The notes beneath the pieces were generated by a model that was not told the DNA's origin, did no database searches, and worked only from the letters and a program-made list of their open reading frames with translations. A program made the position numbers and the translations under genes. Shown here piece after piece: positions 18,790 through 29,483 of a DNA stretch of 64,000 bases. Source of the DNA: Streptomyces sp. CB00316 (GTDB lineage Bacteria > Actinomycetota > Actinomycetes > Streptomycetales > Streptomycetaceae); assembly GCF_001905595.1 (NCBI RefSeq), contig NZ_LIXI01000003.1, positions 558,001 to 622,000 on the forward strand, in the 5' to 3' direction. The first letter of the stretch is position 1, and each line of letters opens with the position of its first letter.

Positions 18790-19130
18790 CTCGGCCAGTT
18801 CCGGCTGGAACTGGACACCGAGACCTTCTGGGTGCTACGGGAGCGGGAACGGCTTCGGCAACTGCGGCTGCACGCTCTCGACGCACTGGCCCGAGGCCCT
18901 GATCCGGCAGGGCAGACCGACGCCGGCGATGGAGGCGGCCTGGGCGAGCGCCCGCGCGGAGCCGCCGCGGGAGAGCGCGCACCGGGCCGTGATGTCGGCG
19001 CCTCTCGCGGAGGGGAACGTCGCCGAGGCGGTGCGTCACTACGCTGCGTTCTGCCGGTTGCTGGACGAGGAGCTCGGTGTGGAGCCCTCGCCTCGGTTCG
19101 CCCGGATGCTTCCCGGGCGTCCACGAGACA
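18790..19130 (+). pseudogene. BTAD-domain regulator fragment
   Basis: One frame reads GQFRLELDTETFWVLRERER, and after a frameshift near 18890 another reads EALIRQGRPTPAMEAAW, SAHRAVMSAPLAEGNVAEA and LLDEELGVEPSPRF. This is the tetratricopeptide-like bacterial transcriptional activator domain of SARP/BTAD regulators, ending at its typical LGVEPS motif. The DNA-binding N-terminus is absent. It abuts a lysozyme-like stump. Confidence 0.7.
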
Positions 19131-19149
19131 GAGGCAGGAGGGCGGCACC

Positions 19150-19455
19150 ATGCACCAGAGCGTTCGCGACTACTGGATCACCTTCAACGACCCGCTCGAA
19201 GGGCGCGTCCGCTTCATGTACCTGGACGTCAAGGGGTATGTGAGCACCGGAATAGGCAACAAGATCGACGAAACGGCCCGGGACAACTCCGCTCCGACCG
19301 CGGCAGAACGGGCCGCCTCCCTGGCCGCCGCCAACAGGCTGCGCTGGCTCGCCAACGAGGTGGATACGGAGGCCACGCCCGAGGAGGTCGCGCGGGACTG
19401 GGACGCGGTGAAGTCGCATCTGGAACTGGCGCCGCTGGGGCTGCATGGGAAGTGA
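19150..19455 (+). pseudogene. Phage-type lysozyme N-terminal fragment, cut by an IS
   Basis: The ATG at 19150 follows CAGGAGGG. The product (101 residues) reads YWITFNDPLEGRVRFMYLDV then KGYVSTGIGNKID, the pattern of muramidases of the T4-lysozyme/pesticin type around the catalytic Glu-Asp-Thr region (EG, YLDVKG, STGIGN). The stop codon is supplied by the end of the IS5-family copy that begins at 19454, so the C-terminal half has been removed by that insertion. Confidence 0.65.
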
Positions 19456-20228
19456 GCTCTTTCCAACCTCAGGCTGACGCGTGGTGGTGAAGGACGAGGA
19501 CGGCCTTCACCACGTCGGTGATGCGGTTGGTGCTGCAGCGGAGCTTCCGCAGGAGCCGCCAGCCCTTGAGGGTGGCCATGGCCTGCTCGCCGAGGCAGCG
19601 GATCTTGGTGTGGGTGGTGTTGTGACGGCGCTTCCATCGCTTGAGACGGCGGCCCCGAAACGGGACTCGGACGGTTCCGCCGGCACCTTGATACGCCTTG
19701 TCAGCCCAGCATTTGAGTCGCGCTTCAGCGAGGGCTTCGATGATCCCGTGCTGTCGCGCGGCGGTGAGGTCGTGAGTGGAGCCGGGCAGCGCGGGCGAGG
19801 CCCAGAGCAGTCGTCCGAACGGGTCGGTGAGGACCTGGACGTTCATGCCGTGGCGCTTGTGTTTCCCGGAGTAGTACGGGGTGTCGGCGGCGATCCGGTC
19901 GATCGGCAGCAGGGTGCCGTCGAGGATGACGAACGCCTTCGCCCGGATCGCCTTGATCGCCTCGGCCAGGGACGGGGCGAGGGTGGCCAGGATGTCGACG
20001 GCCTCCCGTATGTAGCGGAAGGCGGTCGCGATCCCTATGCCGAAACCGGCCGCGAGCTGTGCAGTAGGTGTCACCGCACCGCAGGTGGGCCAGGGCCAGC
20101 AGAGCCTGTCGCGCTGCGGGAAGCCGCCGCCACCGCGTGCCGATCTCCCTCCGCCTGGCTGTCAGTTGCCCGGTCAGGAACCGCAGGGTGCGGGTGGACA
20201 GATCGATCGACGACGGGTAGACAAGCAC
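19454..20228 (-). mobile_element. IS5-family insertion sequence, copy 2
   Basis: The transposase starts with GTG at 20228 (LVYPSSIDLSTRTLRFL), shifts frame near 20050 by one inserted base, and continues QLAAGFGIGIATAFRYI to the end LRCSTNRITDVVKAVL at 19469. The element's end gagctctttccaacctca is at 19454-19471 and matches that of copy 1. It is more complete than copy 1 because its 5' part is present. The outer left end could not be located with certainty; an inverted repeat at 20230-20287 lies just upstream. Confidence 0.85.
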
Positions 20229-20229
20229 A

Positions 20230-20287
20230 CGAAGCTCCTGGCGGACACGGGTGATCTTGGTCGAGAACCCATCTACCAGGAGCTTCG
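20230..20287. repeat. 12-bp inverted repeat, 34-base loop, upstream of IS5 copy 2
   Basis: cgaagctcctgg at 20230-20241 is the exact reverse complement of 20276-20287. It sits immediately before the transposase start and may be the end of the element, an operator or an attenuator. Confidence 0.6.
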
Positions 20288-20480
20288 TCGTTACGCAGGA
20301 CCGTCCAACTCGTGGTCAACGCCGCCAGCTTGGAAAGGCTCCTTGTCGCTGGGGCCGGTCCACGGGCTCGGGGACCCGCCGGCGGCGGACTGGCCGGAAA
20401 CATCCGAGAGCGCGCGATAGGCACCTTGCCGGAGGCCGCCGGGACGGCATAGTCGTGGGATCCCCAGCCGTACCAAGCCC

Positions 20481-21128
20481 ATGCCAAACCCAAACGAGCC
20501 AACGAACAGAGAGCAGAGTGAGCAGTTGAGCGCCACCGAGACCCCGCGACCCGCCTCCTCCGACATCGCCTCCGAGCAGAACACCCTCGACGACGGGGCC
20601 GCCACCGGGACGCAGGAGCGCCCGCCATCCTGTCGCGACCTGGTCGGACTTCTCGCGCAGGAAGACCGCCGCTCGGCCTACGCGGCCCTCGTGCTGGGCG
20701 CCTTCACCGTGACCGAGGTGGCCGAGCGGACAGGGCTGCGGTCCACCGCCGCCGCGATGGCACTGCAGAAGTTGACCGAGGGCCGGATCGCTTCTCATGA
20801 CCCGGACCAGGGCACCTACAGCCTCATCGACGAAACCTTCCGGCTGGCGGTGCGCGAAGAGGTGCGGCTGACCGGCCGGGACGGAGGGGACGGCGCAGGC
20901 GCCTACTTCCGCAAGGGCCGCCTGGCCTCAATCCCCGGCAACGCGAAGATCCGCAACCGTGTGCTGACGGTGGTCGCCGAGTCCTTCGAGAAGGGCGTGA
21001 CCTACGACGAGCCCAAGGTGAACGCCATCTGCGGCGGTTGGCTGGATGACTGGGTCAGCCTGCGCCGGGCGCTCGTCGACGAGGGGCTGCTGACCCGGGA
21101 CAGCACCGCCCGCTACGCGCGCGCCTGA
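20481..21128 (+). CDS. DUF2087 regulator with N-terminal HTH (215 aa)
   Basis: The first 50 residues are polar and low complexity. Residues about 55-105 look like a winged helix (FTVTEVAERTGLRSTAAAM). Residues about 130-212 match DUF2087: YFRKGRLASIPGNAKIRNRV, then ESFEKGVTYDEPKVNAI, LRRALVDEGLLTRD and a final YARA. Such proteins are presumed transcriptional regulators. No good ribosome binding site precedes the ATG at 20481, so an internal start is possible. The aminopeptidase pseudogene starts 15 bp later with its own GGAG site, so the two formed an operon. Confidence 0.8.
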   Translation: MPNPNEPTNREQSEQLSATETPRPASSDIASEQNTLDDGAATGTQERPPSCRDLVGLLAQEDRRSAYAALVLGAFTVTEVAERTGLRSTAAAMALQKLTEGRIASHDPDQGTYSLIDETFRLAVREEVRLTGRDGGDGAGAYFRKGRLASIPGNAKIRNRVLTVVAESFEKGVTYDEPKVNAICGGWLDDWVSLRRALVDEGLLTRDSTARYARA

Positions 21129-21143
21129 AGGAGCGACGACGCC

Positions 21144-22598
21144 ATGACCACCTTCCGCGCCGCAACGCCGGACGAGCACGCCGATGTGATCGTCCGGCCC
21201 TGGCACTCCGCCGCTGGAGCGAGCGCCTTCGTTCGCAGGCGTGGCTTCCTTGCCCGGCCCGGACAGGTGGTGGCCGAACCGGCCGAGGACGGTCGCGGTG
21301 TCCTCCTCAATGTCGGCCTGGGCCCCGAGGATGCGCTGACCTGGTCCGTCCTACGAGTGGCGGCGGCCGCCACCCGGGCCGTCGGGCCCGCCCGGACCGT
21401 CCGCATGGATCTCGCGGTCCCGCCCGGAGCCCGTCTTGCCCCGGACGATCATGTCCACGCGGTCACGGAAGGTGCCAGGCTGGCTCTCTACCGGTACGAC
21501 GCCCATCGGTCCTCGCATGGGCCGCCGCTCCCCGCCGAGTTCCGGATCACGGGCGCCGGCCCGGGTGCCCTCGCGGAGGCGCTGGCCGCGGCTGACGGCA
21601 CCTGCCTGGCCCGGGACCTTGTCAACGCCCCAGCCTGCGAACTGACCCCGACCGTCTTCGCCGACCGGATCGCGGCGGCCGCCGGCCAAGCCGGGATGGC
21701 CCACACCGTGTACAAGGAGGCCGAACTGGAACAGCTGGGGCTGGTGGGTCTGACCGCCGTCGGCCGGGGATCGTCGGAGCCTCCGTGCTACGTGGAATGC
21801 GTCTACGAGCCCGACGGTCCCGCAGCGCTCACCGTCGCCCTGGTCGGCAAGGGGGTCACGTTCGACTCCGCGGGCTGTCCCTCAAGCCCTCCGGTGAACT
21901 GCACACGATGAAGGCCGACATGGGCGGGGCCGCAGCCGTCGTCGGTGCCGTGATGGCGCTTCCCCGGCTGGGCCTGCCGCTCCGGGTCCGTGCCCACCTG
22001 CCCCTGGCCGAGAACATGCCCGACGGTGGGGCCCTGCGCGTGGGGGACGTGGTGCGGCACCGTGACGGCACCAGCACCGAGATCACGCACACCGACAACG
22101 AGGGACGCGTCTTTCTCGCCGACGTTTTGTCGCTGGCAAGCGAACCGGGCCGCGCCGATGTGGTGATCGACGTGGCCACGCTCACCTCTGCGGCCGCCCA
22201 CGCCCTGGGCACGCGGACGGGCGCGCTGCTCTCCGCCGACGACGCCTTGTCCGACCTCCTAGTCGAGGCCGGACAGCGGGCCGGTGAGTGCCTGTGGCGG
22301 CTCCCCCCTGCTCGCGCACGAGCGACGGCACCTGCGCTCTGCCGTCGCCGACCGTGTCAACTGCTCACACCGCCGGGGGGACACAGTGCAGGTCGCCCTG
22401 TTCCTGGCCGACTTCGTCACCCCCGGCACACGCTGGGCGCACCTGGACGTCGCGGCACCGGTGTGGAATGACGAGCCAGCGTACGGCGAGGTCCCTCAGG
22501 GGGCCACGGGATTCGGGGTACGGACCTTGCTGGAGACGCTACGGGCGCTCGCCGATCCCGGACACGGCGCCCGCCGAGAGCAAGGGCTTGCCGGATAA
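21144..22598 (+). pseudogene. M17 leucyl aminopeptidase, two frameshifts
   Basis: Three frames join into a full-length aminopeptidase of about 485 residues: ATG 21144 to about 21880, then to about 22307, then to the stop at 22598. The metal site is recognisable: VGKGVTFDSAG with the first Lys and Asp, MKADMGGAAAVVGAVMA, and HTDNEGRVFLADVL, where the family normally has NTDAEGR. The first break falls inside the first metal motif and would remove the active site. GGAG before the start shows that it was once translated after the DUF2087 gene. Confidence 0.85.
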
Positions 22599-22779
22599 GT
22601 GCGACGTCCCCCTCAACGGCCCGCAGAACCATTCACCCGACGCTCCCCTGACGCGCCGGGCACAAAGCCCGAGGTCAAAGCCCCCGAAGCTCGTCTTTGC
22701 CGCGTCAGGACCGGCGTTCGCCACACCTCGGCACGGCGAACACCGCACGCGAACACCCCGAAAGCGCGTCTCCCCAGGT

Positions 22780-23065
22780 CAGGTGCTGGGGTCGCCGAAC
22801 ACGAACTCGCCGCCGTGCTTGGGCGGCCGCCCGGCCTTGGGGTCGTAGACCCGCAGCGGTGTCGGCCGGCGCATCACCCGCCCGGAACGGAGCCAGCCGA
22901 GGATCTCGATGGGCAGTCCGCACAGCAGATGGGCGATGCGCGGGGCGGCGTATCCGGCGTCCAGCACAACCAGGACCTCAGGGTCGCCCGGCTTTCACTG
23001 GCCGACGGCCGCTCGACGACCTCGCGGATCTGGGCCGACGGCCGGGGCTGGACACGTGACCAAGC
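22780..23065 (-). pseudogene. Fragment of an IS-type transposase (NF041680-like)
   Basis: The minus strand reads LDAGYAAPRIAHLLCGLPIE, RLRSGRVM-like text and GRPPKHGGEFVFGDPST. These correspond to the middle of the putative transposase at 27980-29092. The segment upstream (IREVVERPSA) is in another frame. Both ends are missing. Confidence 0.7.
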
Positions 23066-24229
23066 CGTCGTTCAGATCTGACGCACCCGCACGGCTCCAG
23101 GCGGGCCCGTTCATACCGCGGCCGCCCCGTCACAGCGAAGCGCTCCCGCGACCGGTACGCGTCCGGCGGCGCGGTGACGCCGACGAGCAGTGCCTGCTCC
23201 CCGCCCCCTGGCCGAAGCGCTTGGCGGAGCAGCCGAGCACGGCGGCACGCCGACGGGATGACCTGAGCGACCCGACACCGTGAGCTCCCCCTGTCCTCCC
23301 GTGTCCCGCGGCCGGGTGGTGGGCGCGGCTGCCCCAGGGCTGGGGAGGGGAGCGGGTTCTGGCGGAACCCCTGCCAGGGCCCTCGTGAGGGAGGCATCGA
23401 GCTCCGCAAACGTCCCGGCACGACGAACGCCGAAGCGCCGACGGCGCGTGCCGACGCCCATGTCGCTTGTCGGCCAGGGCCACGACGGCTTGTGCGCCTC
23501 ATCGTGTCGGCCGAGGTAGGCCGTTGTGGCGGCGGTCCGGTGATGTTGCTGTGGAGGTGTCGCCCTCCCTTGCCCGCACGGAGGAGCCTCGGGCTTGCCG
23601 CGCACACCGGAACGGTCGTCACCGGGGACCGGCTGCATACGCCGAACCGGTCCGCAAGAGGGCATCTCCGGACGTATTCAGATCGGAGATGGCAGCACCT
23701 CAAGGGCGGAGGCAAGTATTCGGCCAGTCGAACGATGCGGCAAATAGGCAATGCGTCGGCGACATTCCCCTATCGCCTAATCAAGGAAACTTGTCGCCTA
23801 TACGCCTTTTGCGGTTGATGCGAGTGGGATGCAGAGGTCTCCGGTGCGGAGCGAATCATACGCAACCACAGCGTAACCGATGGTAACTTTATGTAAATAG
23901 ATGACAAATTCGTTACGCCTTCCGCCGCGTCGAGGTCATTTACCGCATCTGGGCGACATGTCGGCCTGATGAATTCTTTCAGATAGATCCCAATTTCTCG
24001 TTTGAGGGTACTTGTGCGTGATGGATCAGGTCTACCGCCACTCGTCGTCGTCCACTTCATTCCGGGCTCGCGGGCGCGAATCCGACCTTGCGTCAGGGGC
24101 CTCCGCCGTCAACGATTCCAGCGTGCAACTTGACAGGTTCACGCCCAATGATCGTTGGGTGGGAACCCCACGCACCAACAGCCCCACCTCACCCGACCGG
24201 GGCTGCCCCCCCATACCTCGGAGGACCTC
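23066..24229. other. Gene-poor stretch upstream of the protease, partly AT-rich
   Basis: No supported gene in the first 800 bp. From about 23875 to 24010 the GC content falls well below the surroundings (atggtaactttatgtaaata and similar). This is likely to include the protease promoter, but no clear -10/-35 pair can be fixed. Confidence 0.4.
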
Positions 24230-25126
24230 GTGACCTTCAAGCGCTTCTCGCCGATCAGCAGCACGACGGCCAGACACGCACGGCTCCTCGCCGTGGCATC
24301 CGGTCTGGTGGCCGCCGCGGCCCTGGCAGCACCCTCGGCCGCCGCCGCTCCTGAGGCGGAGCCCAAGACGACCGTTTCGCAGCTCGCCGACGCCAGCTCC
24401 GCCGTCCTCGCCGCTGATGTGGCGGGCACCGCCTGGTACACGGAGGCGAGCACCGGCAAGATCGTCGTCACCGCCGACAGCACCGTGTCGAACTCCGAAC
24501 TGGCCAAGATCAAGAGCGCGCTGGCAAAGTCCAAAGTGGAACTGACAGTCAAACGCACCGAAGGCAAATTCAGCCCGCTGATCGCCGGCGGCGAGGCCAT
24601 CACCACCGGCGGCAGCCGCTGTTCGCTCGGCTTCAACGTCTCGGTCAACGGCGTCGCCCACGCGCTGACTGCCGGCCACTGCACCAACATCAGCGCCAGC
24701 TGGTCCATCGGTACACGCACCGGAACAAGCTTCCCGAACAACGACTACGGCATCATCCGCCACTCCAACCCGGCGGCGGCCGACGGCCGGGTCTACCTGT
24801 ACAACGGCTCCTACCAGGACATCACGACGGCGGGCAACGCCTCCGTGGGCCAGTCCGTCCGCCGCAGCGGCAGCACCACCGGGCTGCGCAGCGGCACGGT
24901 CACCGGCCTCAACGCCACGGTCAACTACGGTTCCAGCGGGATCGTGTACGGCATGATCCAGACCAACGTCTGTGCCGAGCCCGGCGACAGTGGTGGTGCG
25001 CTCTTCGCGGGCAGCACCGCTCTGGGTCTCACCTCCGGCGGCAGCGGCAACTGCCGGACCGGCGGCACCACGTTCTACCAGCCCGTCACCGAAGCGCTGA
25101 GCGCCTACGGGGCGACAGTCCTGTAG
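24230..25126 (+). CDS. sprA: Streptogrisin A-type secreted serine protease precursor (298 aa)
   Basis: GTG 24230 follows GGAGGACC. Residues 1 to about 40 are a signal peptide (two Arg, a hydrophobic core, then APSAAAAP). A propeptide follows to about residue 117, acting as intramolecular chaperone in this family. The mature S1 chymotrypsin-like domain begins [20 protein letters not shown]. The triad is visible: His in LTAGHC, Asp in FPNNDYGI, Ser in EPGDSGG; the Cys pairs are conserved. From memory the mature part differs from S. griseus protease A at only a few positions, among them a Glu before PGDSGG and Ala for Ser after it. It stands alone and ends in a terminator. It is intact amid decayed DNA. 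Confidence 0.95.
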   Translation: MTFKRFSPISSTTARHARLLAVASGLVAAAALAAPSAAAAPEAEPKTTVSQLADASSAVLAADVAGTAWYTEASTGKIVVTADSTVSNSELAKIKSALAKSKVELTVKRTEGKFSPLIAGGEAITTGGSRCSLGFNVSVNGVAHALTAGHCTNISASWSIGTRTGTSFPNNDYGIIRHSNPAAADGRVYLYNGSYQDITTAGNASVGQSVRRSGSTTGLRSGTVTGLNATVNYGSSGIVYGMIQTNVCAEPGDSGGALFAGSTALGLTSGGSGNCRTGGTTFYQPVTEALSAYGATVL

Positions 25127-25137
25127 CTCATGCCACC

Positions 25138-25177
25138 GGGTCTTCGGGCTGACGGCCGACCGAGCGCCCGAAGACCC
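25138..25177 (+). terminator. Terminator of the protease gene
   Basis: A 12-bp perfect stem (25138-25149 with 25166-25177) and a 16-base loop, starting 12 bp after the stop codon. Confidence 0.85.
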
Positions 25178-25375
25178 GCGCACCGGCACACCCCGGCGGG
25201 CGTGAGCTCCTGGTCGCAGCCAAGGGCACGGGGAGCAGTACCGGGTGGGCAGGTTGTTGTTCGCCACCGGGGAGCTACACCCGCGATCGACGGCGGCCGC
25301 GCGATCAACTGCCGCGGCTCACCTCCGCTCGCGCGAAGAGCAGGTACGGGCCCAGGACAAGGCGCTCTTGAAGCC

Positions 25376-25407
25376 CTGCTCACCTCCGCTCGAGCGGAGG
25401 TGAGCAG
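25376..25407. repeat. 32-bp perfect palindrome
   Basis: Positions 25376-25391 and 25392-25407 are exact reverse complements. The motif gctcacctccgctcg also occurs nearby at 25318-25332. The palindrome is intergenic, 34 bp before the presumed left end of the IS3 element. It could be a terminator or a recombination hot spot. Confidence 0.8.
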
Positions 25408-25440
25408 GTCGTTCGGGTAGGCGTTCATCGGGGACGCCCC

Positions 25441-26527
25441 GGTGTGAACCGTTCCGGGTTCGGTAGAGACTCGATTCCGTGAAAGGATTGAGTCATGGCA
25501 CGCTCCTCCTCCTATCCCCTTGAGCTGCGCAAACGAGCGGTCCGCATGGTCGCCGAGGTCCGCGGTGACTACCCGAACGAGTCGGCCGCGCTGCGGGCGG
25601 TCGCCCAGAAGCTCGGCATCGGCTCGGCCGAGACCCTGCGGAACTGGGTGAAGCGCGACGAGATCGACTCCGGTCGGCGTCCGGGGACGACAACGGAGGA
25701 GTCCGCCCAGATCAAGGCTATGAAGAAGGAGATTGCCGAGCTGAAGCGGGCGAACGGCATCCTGAAGGCTGCGGCGTCTTTCTTCGCGGCCGAGCTCGAC
25801 CGGCCACACACACGCTCGTAGCGTTCATCGACGAGCACCGGGACCGCTTCGGCGGCGTCGAGCCCATTTGTAGAACGCTCACGGAGCACGACTGCAAGAT
25901 CGCCCCCTCCACTTACTACGCCTACAAGAAGCGGCTCGCCGAGCCGTCGGCCCGGCAGCTGCGGGACGCCGGATTCAAGGAGCTGATCAGCAAGATCTAC
26001 ACCGACAACTACCGTGTCTACGGGGCCAGGAAGATCTGGCGCGAGCTGCACCGGCAGGGCCACCAGGTGGCCCGCTGCACGGTAGAGCGCCTGATGCGCG
26101 AGCTCGGCATCGCCGGCGCGGTGCGCGGAAAGAAGATCATCACCACGATCCCCGACGACAGGGCCGAGCGGGCTCCTGACCGCGTCGAGCGTGACTTCGT
26201 CGCCACGGCGCCGAACCGCACCTGGGTAGCGGACTTCACGCACGTGGCGACCTGGGCCGGCGTCGTCTACGTCGCCTTCGTCGTCGACACCTTCTCCCGC
26301 CGCATCGTCGGATGGTCGGCCGCCACGACGAAGGAGACCCAGCTTGTCCTGGATGCCCTGGAGATGGCCCTGTGGCAACGCGACCGTGACCAACACCCGT
26401 ATATTCGCGGCGAGTTGATCCACCACTCAGATGCCGGGTCGCAGTACACGAGTTTCCGGCTCGCCGAGCACCTGGATGCCGCCGGTCTCGCGGCGAGCAT
26501 CGGCACGGTCGGGGACGCTCTGGACTG
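25441..26527 (+). mobile_element. IS3-family insertion sequence, 3'-truncated
   Basis: OrfA (25495-25821, 108 residues) is intact: an HTH (RAVAQKLGIGSAETLRNW) then a leucine-zipper-like end (IKAMKKEIAELKRANGIL). OrfB follows in the next frame, as in programmed-frameshift IS3 elements. It has HTH_21 (YRVYGARKIWRELHRQG) and the rve integrase core: Asp in RTWVADFTHVATW and Asp in ELIHHSDAGSQYTS. Homology stops at TVGDALD (26527), before the catalytic Glu, so the element is dead in cis. The left end is placed near 25441 by the repeat-like gtgaaccgttccgg; this is approximate. Confidence 0.85.
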
Positions 26528-26676
26528 TCATTCTCTTCGTACCGGATCCCGCAAGGATCGGGTAGTCCCGGCCGCGACGGTCTGACTCTTGCTTATGACC
26601 GACCCCGCGGGTGTCCTGGCGTTGATCTGTCGACTGTCCGGCCGGGCACGCAGCAAGCGCTGCCGTCGGACGGACG

Positions 26677-26896
26677 TGTCGCCGGCCTGCGTGCTGAGCG
26701 TCTTGTCGCGGTGGCCGTTGCGAAGCGCAGTGCGCGTCTCGGTGTGCTCGTTCCACTCCGCGCCGATCCGGGCCGTGGCCTCGGCCTCGATCAGCTCCTG
26801 GAGCATCCGCTCGGCCACATTGCGGACGAGTTCGAGTCCGTCCGCCGAACGTAGTGACTCAAGCAGCCGGAGTAGGTCATGCTGAGACAGGGCCAT
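26677..26896 (-). mobile_element. IS256-family transposase N-terminal fragment
   Basis: From ATG 26896 the minus strand reads the start of an IS256-type transposase: MALSQHDLLRLLESLRSADG, ERMLQELIEAEATARIG and ETRTALRNGHRDKTLSTQAG. After about 73 residues the match ends and unrelated sequence follows. No catalytic residues remain. Confidence 0.75.
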
Positions 26897-27030
26897 CCTG
26901 CACCTCCCGCGTTGAACTGCCCGTTCACTACGGAGAGTTGCACGATGGCCCGCCTTACGGGCAGGGAGCGAGACCCCATCGGCGCACGCCCCCGGCGCAC
27001 TCCCTAGCGGTGATCGGCTACACCACGACA

Positions 27031-27817
27031 AGGGACGCCATCCCGATGACGCGCTGATCGGCGCGGACGGCATCCGGTCCAGGGTCCGCTCCCAGCTCGT
27101 CGGCGACGGCGAGCCAGGAGTGTCGGGGCACACGATCTACCGCTCCGTCATCCCGATGGAGAAGGTCCCCGAGGACCTGCGCTGGAACGCTGTCTCCTTG
27201 TGGGAGGGCCCGGAATGGCACTTCGTGCACTACACGATCGGTGGCGGCAGGTTCCTCAACCTTGCCGCCACCCGGAACGACGGCGCGACCGTCGCGGTCG
27301 CGGGGGACCTGGTCGAGCGCGACCACGTGCTCTCGGAGTTTCCCGGCATGGACGAGACCGCCCGCAGCCTGCTGGAACTCGGGGACGAATGGCGGACGTG
27401 GGTCCTGTGCGACCGCGACCCCGTCAAGGGCTGGACCGACGGCCGCGTGACACTGCTCGGCGACGCGGCGCACCCGATGCGCCAGTACGCGGCTCAGGGC
27501 GCCTGTATGGCGCTGGAGGACGCGGTCGTGCTCGGCGCGCTGCTGGATCGCGACGTCGACCGCGACACCCTCGCCGGACGCCTGGAGACGTACGCGGCGG
27601 AGCGCTCGACCGCACCGCCGCGGCGCAGCTCCTCGCCCGGGAGATGGGCACCCAGCTCTACCACCCTGCTGGCGAAGGGGCGCGGGCCCGCAACGCGATG
27701 CTGTCCGCCTTGTCCGAGACCGAGCTGTACGAGAAGGCCGCCTGGCTGCACGGCTTTGCCTCCGTCCCCGGCGAAACCGACGGAGCCGTCGGCGGGGAGG
27801 ACGCAGGGCGCCGATGA
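27031..27817 (+). pseudogene. FAD-dependent aromatic hydroxylase, truncated and frameshifted
   Basis: The frame is open from about 27031 and reads the second FAD motif (GADGIRSRVRSQLVG) and the GD motif (GRVTLLGDAAHPMRQYAAQG) of class A flavoprotein monooxygenases. The N-terminal GxGxxG Rossmann segment is missing. Near 27605 the frame shifts, and the true C-terminus (LDRTAAAQLLAREMG to EKAAWLHGF) is in the next frame. It resembles salicylate or 3-hydroxybenzoate hydroxylases. The 5' loss coincides with the IS256 remnant upstream. Confidence 0.8.
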
Positions 27818-27979
27818 CGCCGAGGCCGCATCCCGACCCGCTGCCCCTCAGCCACGGGACGAGGACGCCGGAGCCGAGGGGCGCGGTCTGGTTCTCGATG
27901 CGATTAGCACCGCTGCGGCGTATCGCGGCCGGCGTTTGGTAGACCGGTCAGCAGCAGGACTGGGCCCCTAGCTTGATCT

Positions 27980-29092
27980 CTAACCTGTGCGGCGGGGGCG
28001 AGGGGTTGTTGACTTCTTGGTTCGTTGTTTCGCGGAGCCTGGTTTGCCGACTGTGTGCACGTCGTGGCGTGGGGTGGGTCGGGTGTTCTTGCTTCCGAGT
28101 GGCCGCCCGGGGCCGGGGCGGGAAGATCTCGGTACTTCGGCTGGGCAGGTGGCCTTCGGCCGGAGGTGCCGAAAGTCGCGGCGGACTCGTGCGGGGGTGA
28201 GCCTGTGGGGCGGGGACGGTTTCTCCCACGGCCGCCGGAGGTCTGCCGCCAGTGGGCGGGCGAGCCGGAGCTGGGTGAAGACGACGACGATCAGCCAGGT
28301 CCAGCGGTCGGCGGCCTCGGGGCTGCGGATCTTCGGGCAGGTCCAGCCCGGAGTCTGCTTGAACAGGCGGAAGGTGTGCTCGATGTCGAAGCGCCGCAGG
28401 AACGCCTGCCACAGAAGGTCGACGTCGGCTGTGGTGGCGTCGGTGCCCGACCACCACAGCCAGACCGGCTTCGGTGTGGCACCGCTGGGCAGGTGCTCGA
28501 CTTGCAGACGGATCGCGGTGCCCTCGATGACCGGCAGGGCACCCAACTCGGCGGTCCAGGCCGAGCGGTGGGTCAGCCTCGGATGGAGCCGGTCCCAGGA
28601 GCGGGCGGCGGCGGTGCCGTAGAGACGGGTCTCGGTCACCGTCTGGGTGTCGGGTGTGTTCCAGGTGGCCGGGTCACCGAGGACGAACTCACCACCGTGA
28701 CGGGGCGGTCGGCCCCGGGTGCCGGGCCCGCGGGGCGGTGCCGCCCGGCACAGGACGCGGTCCGAGCGCATCCGGCCCAGTACCTGCACTGGGAGATCCG
28801 TCAGCAGGAAGGCCAGGCGGGGCACGTCGTAGCCGCCATCCACCACGATCAAGATCTCCAAATCACCGTCTTTCCACTGCCCGGCTTCGACCAGCCGCTC
28901 GATGAGCTCGCGTATCTGCCGGGCCGTGACGGTGGCGGCATCGTCACCCGGTGCCAGACGCAGCGCGTCCAGCGGTGCGGTCCAGGAGCTTCGCCCTGAT
29001 TCCAGTGCGCAGATCACCGAGTAGGGCCAGCCTGGCACGGGGATGTGCTGGTCCTTGCCCGGCCGTAGGTGTGGCACAGGATCCGCTGCGTG
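27980..29092 (-). pseudogene. Putative transposase (NF041680-like), N-terminally truncated
   Basis: The minus strand is open from 29077 to 27980. It reads IPVPGWPYSVICALESGR, VVDGGYDVPRLAFLL, GRPPRHGGEFVLGDPATW and RRFDIEHTFRLFKQTPGW (with the likely catalytic Glu), and ends with a basic tail. This matches a widespread Streptomyces transposase of the IS701/DDE_5 kind. One missing base near 29066 separates ILCHTYGR from the main frame, and everything before it is lost. The break point touches the sigma-factor fragment at 29094. Confidence 0.8.
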
Positions 29093-29093
29093 A

Positions 29094-29309
29094 GGTGTGC
29101 GCGCCGGGCTGGTCGAGGACCTGCATGCCCTGGCCCCGCTCCTGGAAGAACTCGACGATCGGGACCCTGAGATCGTGGCGATGCGCTTCGGACAGGAAAT
29201 GACCCAAGCCCAGATCGGCGAACGTCTCGGTGTGTCTCAGGTGGACGTCTCGAGGCTCCTGAACCGCATTCTCGCCAAGCTCCGAAAGCAGATGCTCACC
29301 CAGAATTGA
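29094..29309 (+). pseudogene. C-terminal fragment of a SigB/SigF-type sigma factor
   Basis: About 70 residues read IVAMRFGQEMTQAQIGERLG then VSQVDVSRLLNRILAKLR, the region 4 helix-turn-helix that recognises the -35 box in group 3 sigma factors. Regions 2 and 3 are absent, and the fragment starts where the transposase remnant ends. Confidence 0.8.
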
Positions 29310-29483
29310 GGAGGGGCATCTCCTGTACGGACGCGGTGGCGGCTGACCGCTTGTCGTCCTGGTGCCTGTGTACGCGAGGCATGGTGGGACGGCGCTTCGC
29401 GGGGCCGAACCGGGGGCGTCGGCCCAGGCGTTGGGGGCAGGTCCGAGCGCACGGCCGGACCGCCCGCGTGGCTTACGCGCCGG

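Noticed and set aside
23770..24060. Possible 96-residue minus-strand gene in the AT-rich stretch before the protease
   Set aside because: Its third-position GC is low for this genome, it has no ribosome binding site, and it lies in what looks like promoter DNA. It is not secure enough to list.
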